NCBI RefSeq assembly: GCF_026410505.1
Contig: NZ_JAPMIU010000007.1
Span: 124,001 to 188,000 of the forward strand
Length of the DNA: 64,000 nt
Direction of reading: 5' to 3'
Origin: Frateuria hangzhouensis
GTDB lineage: Bacteria > Pseudomonadota > Gammaproteobacteria > Xanthomonadales > Rhodanobacteraceae
The stretch's first letter is position 1. Each line of letters begins with the position of its first letter. The translations under genes and the position numbers were made by a program. Positions 59,162-64,000 of this stretch are shown here, piece after piece. The notes under the pieces were generated by a model. That model saw nothing but the letters and a program-made list of their open reading frames with translations, had not been told where the DNA came from and ran no database searches.

Positions 59162-60876
59162 TCCCAGCCGCGGACGAACGGGTAATCCCGCCGACGGTGG
59201 GACGCTACCGCATAGAAGGCATGCTCGGCGCCGGCGCCATGGCCGTGGTCTACGCCGGCTTCGACCCGGAGATCGAGCGCCGGGTGGCGATCAAGTGCCT
59301 GCGCAATGCGGTCGCCGCCGACCCGGCCTATCGCGCACGCTTCATCACCGAGGCTCGCGCGGTGGGCCACCTGACCCATCCCCACATCGTCACCCTGTTC
59401 GACGTGGGCGAAATGGAAGATGGCCGCCCCTACATCGCGATGGAGCGGCTTTCCGGCGACACCCTGGCCAGCCGCGTGGCGCGCGAGGGCCTGCCTGCGC
59501 TGCCGCTGGCCATCGGCCTGGTCGAACAGATCGCCAGTGCGCTCGATTACGCCCACGCGCAGGGTGTGATCCACCAGGACATCAAGCCGGAGAACATCAT
59601 GCTCTCCGATGGCTGGCAGCATGCCAAGGTCAGTGACTTCGGCATCGCCGAACGGCGCGACCTGCGCGGGTCCGGCAAGCCGCGCGGCGAGATCGGCGGC
59701 ACGCCGGCCTTCATGGCGCCGGAGCACCTGCGCGGCGAGCGCACCGACGCGCGCAGCGACCTGTTTTCGCTCGGCGTGGTGCTGTTCTGGCTGTTGAGCG
59801 GCAAGCTGCCGTGGGAAGAAACCGGGGATGTGCGGCGCCTGCTGGCCGAGCGCCAGCGCCTGCCGCAACCGACGCTGCAGCCACGCGACCCGTTCACGCC
59901 CTCGATCCTGCTCGACATCGTGCAGACCCTGCTGGCCCCGGCGCCGCAGGATCGCTACCAGCGCGGCTCCGAGCTGATCGACGACCTGCGCCTGGCCTTG
60001 CGCGAGTACGAACGCCTGCACGACAAGCCGATCACCACGCGGCTGATCTCGCTGCGACTGCGCTGGGCCGGCATCCTGGCGGCCGTGCTGAGCCTGACCC
60101 TGCTGATCGGCCTGGCCGCGATCTACGCCCGGCAGAACACCGCGGTCACCGGATTGGCCCAGGATTTCGGCCGCTCGCTGGGCCGTATGGTGGCCAGCGA
60201 GGCGGCGGAGAACCTGCTGCTGGACGACCGCGCGGCCACCCGCGCGCTGGTGCAGGACATCTCGCGCAACCAGCAGATCTATTACCTCGCCGTGGCCAAC
60301 CGCTACGGCGAGGTGATCGCCAGCACGCGCAAGGACGAACTGGGCCAGCCGCTGCCGGTACGCACCAACGAGACCTACCTGCCGGGTGCGGGCGACATCG
60401 CCAGCTACCGCGTGCGCCTGCCCGATGGCGACGACCCCGGAGAAATGCTGGTGTTCGATGTGCCCGTGCATTACCAGACCGCCAAGGTCGGCCAGTTGCG
60501 CCTGGGCATCAGCGACGCCCCGCTGCGCGCGGCGCAGAAGACCACGCTCAAGGCGATCGTGGCGGTGCTGCTGGTGACGCTGGCGGCGGTGACCGGCGCC
60601 GCCTACTGGCTGTTCCGGCGCCTGCTCGGGCTGCTGGACGTGCTCGGCGAGGCGATGCTGCGGGTCGGTCGCGGCGATTTCCGCCATCGCATCCGGCTGG
60701 TCCGGCACGACGAACTGGGCCGCCTGTTCACCGCCTTCAACCTGATGTCCAACGCGCTGCAGGCCCGGGAGCGCCGGCCACGCCGGACCGCCGCCAAGCC
60801 GACGGCGCCGCTGGAACTGCCCACCCGCATCCTGCCCACGGAGGAGCGGGTGGAGGACAAGGCCATCCGCGACTGA
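59146..60876 (+). CDS. Transmembrane Ser/Thr protein kinase with periplasmic sensor and C-terminal HAMP
   Basis: A 576-residue protein. The Hanks-type kinase domain (20-290) has the glycine loop LGAGAMAVVY, Lys50, the catalytic loop HQDIKPEN (143-150; HQD instead of HRD), DFG at 164-166 and GTPAFMAPEH. Then come helix 1 (307-327), a periplasmic sensor of about 140 residues (328-468), helix 2 (469-490), and a HAMP domain (about 490-540) with a short disordered end. The usual receptor order is reversed: the output kinase is N-terminal and HAMP is terminal. ATG 59146 overlaps the FHA gene by 16 nt. Confidence 0.9.
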   Translation: MVAGLIPAADERVIPPTVGRYRIEGMLGAGAMAVVYAGFDPEIERRVAIKCLRNAVAADPAYRARFITEARAVGHLTHPHIVTLFDVGEMEDGRPYIAMERLSGDTLASRVAREGLPALPLAIGLVEQIASALDYAHAQGVIHQDIKPENIMLSDGWQHAKVSDFGIAERRDLRGSGKPRGEIGGTPAFMAPEHLRGERTDARSDLFSLGVVLFWLLSGKLPWEETGDVRRLLAERQRLPQPTLQPRDPFTPSILLDIVQTLLAPAPQDRYQRGSELIDDLRLALREYERLHDKPITTRLISLRLRWAGILAAVLSLTLLIGLAAIYARQNTAVTGLAQDFGRSLGRMVASEAAENLLLDDRAATRALVQDISRNQQIYYLAVANRYGEVIASTRKDELGQPLPVRTNETYLPGAGDIASYRVRLPDGDDPGEMLVFDVPVHYQTAKVGQLRLGISDAPLRAAQKTTLKAIVAVLLVTLAAVTGAAYWLFRRLLGLLDVLGEAMLRVGRGDFRHRIRLVRHDELGRLFTAFNLMSNALQARERRPRRTAAKPTAPLELPTRILPTEERVEDKAIRD

Positions 60877-60916
60877 GAGGCGCGCTGCCCGCGAGAGGCG
60901 CGGACGCCGGATCCCT

Positions 60917-60989
60917 TGTAGGAACCCACTTGTGGGCGATGCTTCTGGTGGTATGCCGGAAAAGCATCGCCCACAAGTGGGCTCCTACA
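60917..60989. repeat. REP pair after the kinase gene, possibly terminator
   Basis: TGTAGGAACCCACTTGTGGG (left) and CATCGCCCACAAGTGGGCTC (right) are inverted with about a 15-nt spacer. The right arm is followed by GGTTTTTT, so the structure could terminate the FHA-kinase operon. It sits between the convergent kinase and LysM genes. Confidence 0.85.
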
Positions 60990-61026
60990 GGTTTTTTCGC
61001 AAGGCGGCCGGCCAGAGCCGGCATCT

Positions 61027-61974
61027 TCAATACTGCTTCAGGCGCTGCTTGAGCTCGAGCGCCCGCGCACGATAGACCGTGGCCGGTTCGAAATCCGGCT
61101 GGATGGCCAGTACCCGGTTCCACAGCGAAATGGCCTGGTCCAGCTGCTGGTCGCGATAGAGCACGATCGCACGCTGGTGGTAGACCGACACCAGCTGCTT
61201 GCGCAGCGCCCTGGCGTCGGCATTGGCCGGGGGCAGCCGTGGGTCGACGTCGAGCGCCTGGTCCATTCGCTGCAGCGCCTCGCTGCGCTGCCCCTTCTGC
61301 AGCAACGCCACGCTTTCGGCCTGCAGCCGGCGTGCCTTGGTCGCATCCGGAGCATCGGCCGCAGATCGGCCGGGAGAGGTCTCATGCCGGTCTGGCGCGG
61401 GCCCTTCCGGCGGCGTGGACGCCAGGCCGGAGGCGGGCAGGCGCAGGGTCTGTCCCACCCGAAGCATCGAAGGGTCGGTCGAGCCGTTGTAGCGCGCCAG
61501 GATCAGGAAGCGCGCGCCGTCGCCCAGGTAGCGGGCCGCCAGCGTGCTGTAGGAGTCGCCCGGGCGCACCACGTACCGCCGCGAGGCATGGCCCAGCGCC
61601 TGTTCGGGATCCACCGTAAGCTGGCGCAGCACCGCCTGCGCCGCGGGGTCGCCCGGATGGGCACGCAGGTAGCGGCGCAACTGGTACTCGCCTTCCTTGT
61701 AATGGCCCAGTTGCAGTTGCTTGTTGATGATCTCGGCCAGTGATGCGGTCGGCGTGTCCGGCTCGAGCGGCGCATGCGCCACGGACGGCGCCGGACGCGT
61801 CACCACGACGCGTGCCGGCGTTTCGTGGCCGGTCACGCGCGCCTTCAGTTGCCTGAGCTGGGCGCAGCCGCCCAGGCCGGCGGCCAACATGCCTGCCAGC
61901 ACCAGCGGCATCCACCGGTAACGACCCTGCGCCGCGACGTGCGCGATTCCCATGTTCTGCACGGATTCCCTCAT
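61027..61974 (-). CDS. LysM- and TPR-containing lipoprotein
   Basis: A 315-residue lipoprotein: signal sequence ending LAAGLGGC (Cys37), a linker, one LysM domain (133-180: YVVRPGDSYSTLAARYLGDG ... LRVGQTLRLP) and TPR-like helices at about 215-310. LysM should bind peptidoglycan GlcNAc; the TPRs offer a protein contact. The ATG at 61974 overlaps the PP2C stop as ATGA, so this is the second gene of a PP2C-LysM operon facing the kinase gene. Confidence 0.87.
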   Translation of the reverse strand: MRESVQNMGIAHVAAQGRYRWMPLVLAGMLAAGLGGCAQLRQLKARVTGHETPARVVVTRPAPSVAHAPLEPDTPTASLAEIINKQLQLGHYKEGEYQLRRYLRAHPGDPAAQAVLRQLTVDPEQALGHASRRYVVRPGDSYSTLAARYLGDGARFLILARYNGSTDPSMLRVGQTLRLPASGLASTPPEGPAPDRHETSPGRSAADAPDATKARRLQAESVALLQKGQRSEALQRMDQALDVDPRLPPANADARALRKQLVSVYHQRAIVLYRDQQLDQAISLWNRVLAIQPDFEPATVYRARALELKQRLKQY

Positions 61975-62822
61975 AGCTGTCGAACACCCGCTTCGGCCTG
62001 GCCGCCCGCGGCGCGGCCGGCCAGCTTCGCCCAGAGCCCCCGCCCGCGAGCGCGCCACCATTGCACCCAGCCTATCCGGGCGAAGATCAAGGAGACATTG
62101 TCGCCGTCCGCGCCGCCACGCTCCAGCGCGCGGCCGAGCGCTTCGTGCAGCGCCCGGCGCAGGTTGCGCCGACGTGCCAGGTCACCCAGTTCGTCGGTCG
62201 CCAGCCGTTCCCACACGCCGTCGCTGCACAGCACGAAATACTGGCCCGGGCCGAGGGTGGCGAAACCGTGTTCGACCTGCGGTGGCCGCGGCCCACCCAG
62301 GCCGCGCAGCAGCATGTGTTGGGTGGCGTCCGTGCCCATCGCCTCGGCCTGCAGTTCGCCGCCGGACACCTTCAGTTGCGCCACGCTGTGGTCCTCGGTG
62401 CGCCCCAGGCAACGGCGGCCATGGAAGCGGTACAACCGGCTGTCGCCCACGTGCGCCCAGCAGGCGCGCCGCCCGCGAATCAGCAGCGCCACCACGGTCG
62501 AATGCGGTTCGGCACCTACCAGCCCCTGGCCGCGCCGGCGCAGCTCGGCATGCGCCGACTGGCACAGGGTTTCCAGGAACAGCGGGCCGGGTTGCTCGCG
62601 CCACGCACCCTGCTCCCACAGCCGGCGCGCGATATCCACCACCCCGGCAGCGGCCATTTCGCCGGCGCCGTCGCCGCCCATGCCGTCGGCCAGCACCAGC
62701 AGCCGCGCATCGGTGGTCGGATCGTGCAGGCAGACGAGTTCGTCCTGTTGCGTGGGCCGCCCGCCGCGTGCCCGGCCGGCCGCCACCGATGGCATCGCAT
62801 GGCTCTCGATCCCCTGATCCAT
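61971..62822 (-). CDS. PP2C-type Ser/Thr protein phosphatase
   Basis: A 283-residue PPM phosphatase. Metal-site motifs: RPTQQDEL, VLADGMGG (Asp46, Gly47), AHVGDSRLYR, LCSDGVWE (Asp201) and GDNVSLI (Asp241). It should reverse phosphorylation by the adjacent kinase. The C-terminus beyond 250 is Arg/Gly/Trp-rich and not part of the fold. First gene of an operon with the LysM lipoprotein. Confidence 0.92.
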   Translation of the reverse strand: MDQGIESHAMPSVAAGRARGGRPTQQDELVCLHDPTTDARLLVLADGMGGDGAGEMAAAGVVDIARRLWEQGAWREQPGPLFLETLCQSAHAELRRRGQGLVGAEPHSTVVALLIRGRRACWAHVGDSRLYRFHGRRCLGRTEDHSVAQLKVSGGELQAEAMGTDATQHMLLRGLGGPRPPQVEHGFATLGPGQYFVLCSDGVWERLATDELGDLARRRNLRRALHEALGRALERGGADGDNVSLIFARIGWVQWWRARGRGLWAKLAGRAAGGQAEAGVRQL

Positions 62823-62942
62823 CGTCCGGCCCCATCCGAAGATGAACAGAGCATAGCGCCTGGATCGATGGAAACGTGACGCTGGATGCCTGCCGCAGGC
62901 CGCCGGCGGTCGAGGTGGTGGTTCCGGAACGCCCGGGACAAA

Positions 62943-62969
62943 GGCAGCGCCCGCAAGCGGGCTCCTACA
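62943..62969. repeat. REP copy supplying the holC stop codon
   Basis: AGCGCCCGCAAGCGGGCTCC and TACA. On the minus strand the REP begins GTAGGAGCCCGC, and its TAG at 62965-62967 is the stop codon of holC. Confidence 0.85.
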
Positions 62970-63387
62970 TGTCGAACTTGGCCAGTTCGAACCCGCGTTG
63001 CTGATACTCGCGCCAGCGATCGCGCGAGCCGGTGCGCTCGGCCTTTTCGGCGGCCACCACTTCGAGCACGCGCTCGAAACGTCCCGCCGGACAGGTTTCG
63101 CGCAGGTTGATCAGCAGCGGCCGGTCCGCGGTGTCGATGCCCGGCGGAACGATCAGCACCGCGGTGCTGGCATCGTCATCGTCGCCGGCGAGCTGGTGCG
63201 GGATGAAGGCATCGGCATCGAAATCCCAGAGCAGTTCGTCGACCGCCTCGGCCTGCTCGAAATCGCGGGTAAGAATCAGCGTCGGCTGCTGTGCCGCGTA
63301 GGCGCGGCGCGTCAGCTCGCACACCAGCAGCAGCGGCTGCTCGCGGAATCGCGGTTTGTCGATCAGGTAGAAGTCGGCGCGGGGCAT
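62965..63387 (-). CDS. holC: DNA polymerase III subunit chi
   Basis: A 140-residue HolC: MPRADFYLIDKPRFREQPLL at the start, then the Rossmann-like core (LTRDFEQAEAVDELLWDFD, FIPHQLAG). It links the clamp loader to SSB. The C-terminal LAKFDM is followed by a TAG that belongs to a REP. The gene lies just after pepA, the usual position, but a repeat element of about 120 bp separates them. Confidence 0.92.
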   Translation of the reverse strand: MPRADFYLIDKPRFREQPLLLVCELTRRAYAAQQPTLILTRDFEQAEAVDELLWDFDADAFIPHQLAGDDDDASTAVLIVPPGIDTADRPLLINLRETCPAGRFERVLEVVAAEKAERTGSRDRWREYQQRGFELAKFDM

Positions 63388-63396
63388 TTGGGGGCA

Positions 63397-63519
63397 GGGA
63401 GTCGGGATTCGGGAGTCGGTGTTTAGGTTCGGCTTCGGCTTCGGGTTCGGGTTCGAGGTCCTGTTCGGAGCCGGCCGGCGGCGGCCGCCAGGCGCTGCTC
63501 TTGCGAATCCCGAATCCCG
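63397..63519. repeat. GGGATTCG-type repeat element with hexamer array between holC and pepA
   Basis: The left arm 63397-63419 (GGGAGTCGGGATTCGGGAGT...) and right arm 63504-63519 (CGAATCCCGAATCCCG) are complementary. Between them are five near-identical hexamers TTCGG[CG] (63428-63457). Confidence 0.82.
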
Positions 63520-63520
63520 T

Positions 63521-64000
<480 letters not shown>

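Noticed and set aside
58604-62822. Type VI secretion regulatory locus
   Set aside because: FHA, kinase and phosphatase genes occur in T6SS clusters, but no Tss/Hcp/VgrG genes are in the window and the LysM lipoprotein partner is not typical.
63428-63457. CRISPR-like or satellite array
   Set aside because: Hexamer units with no spacers and only five copies; part of the GGGATTCG element.

Overview
The window is a dense, GC-rich chromosomal segment with no phage, plasmid, transposase, rRNA, tRNA or CRISPR that I can see. Ubiquinone-biosynthesis hydroxylases, a Kdo/LPS-transport operon, sigma-54, PiT and a MliC-type lysozyme inhibitor point to a Gram-negative gammaproteobacterium. The order kdsD-kdsC-lptC-lptA-lptB-rpoN-hpf followed by hprK-rapZ-EIIA-HPr-EI, the neighbours purN/purM/DUF2066/perM/hda, and two short intergenic repeat families (GTAGGAGCCCAC-type REP palindromes and CGAATCC/GGGATTCG tandem repeats) fit the Xanthomonadales (Lysobacterales). 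A Rhodanobacteraceae genus such as Rhodanobacter, Dyella, Luteibacter or Frateuria is my inference; the genus cannot be fixed from sequence alone.

Layout. 0-9.2 kb: two ubiquinone-type FAD hydroxylases, a secreted dienelactone-hydrolase-like protein, a beta-propeller diguanylate cyclase, polyprenyl diphosphate synthase, an MFS exporter and ssb. 9.2-20 kb (minus strand): the regulatory PTS (EI, HPr, EIIA-Man type, RapZ, HPr kinase), then hpf, rpoN, the LPS transport genes lptB/A/C and Kdo synthesis genes kdsC/kdsD. 19.7-29.8 kb: ibaG-murA, a DUF3108 protein, purN, purM, DUF2066-perM-hda, and a secreted metzincin protease with FG-GAP-like repeats. 29.9-44.2 kb: suhB, trmJ, a small membrane-anchored protein, oxyR diverging from an M1 aminopeptidase, a 1363-residue membrane protein overlapping prmC, dxs and a small iron-permease-family protein. 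44.2-56.1 kb: HNH protein, SapC, GFA protein, GNAT, an alpha-amino-acid ester hydrolase-like enzyme, otsA/otsB, a CNNM/CorC protein, the DUF47-PiT phosphate pair and an alkyltransferase-like (ATL) protein. 56.2-64 kb: recQ, MliC, then an FHA / Ser-Thr kinase / LysM-TPR lipoprotein / PP2C signalling cluster, holC and the end of pepA.

How the genes work together. The minus-strand block couples nitrogen/carbon-type regulation (PTS without EIIB or EIIC, sigma-54) to envelope construction (Kdo, LPS transport; MurA and RapZ also touch amino-sugar or peptidoglycan metabolism). The last 5 kb look like a self-contained phosphosignalling module: a membrane kinase with a periplasmic sensor, an FHA phosphothreonine reader with a C-terminal membrane anchor, a PP2C phosphatase and a peptidoglycan-binding lipoprotein. 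This is the best candidate in the window for an incompletely described system.

The most unusual sequence-level feature is that the repeat families have entered or abut coding sequence. Four CGAATCC units lie in frame inside a ubiquinone hydroxylase gene, one repeat arm forms the C-terminus of IbaG, and a REP supplies the stop codon of holC.
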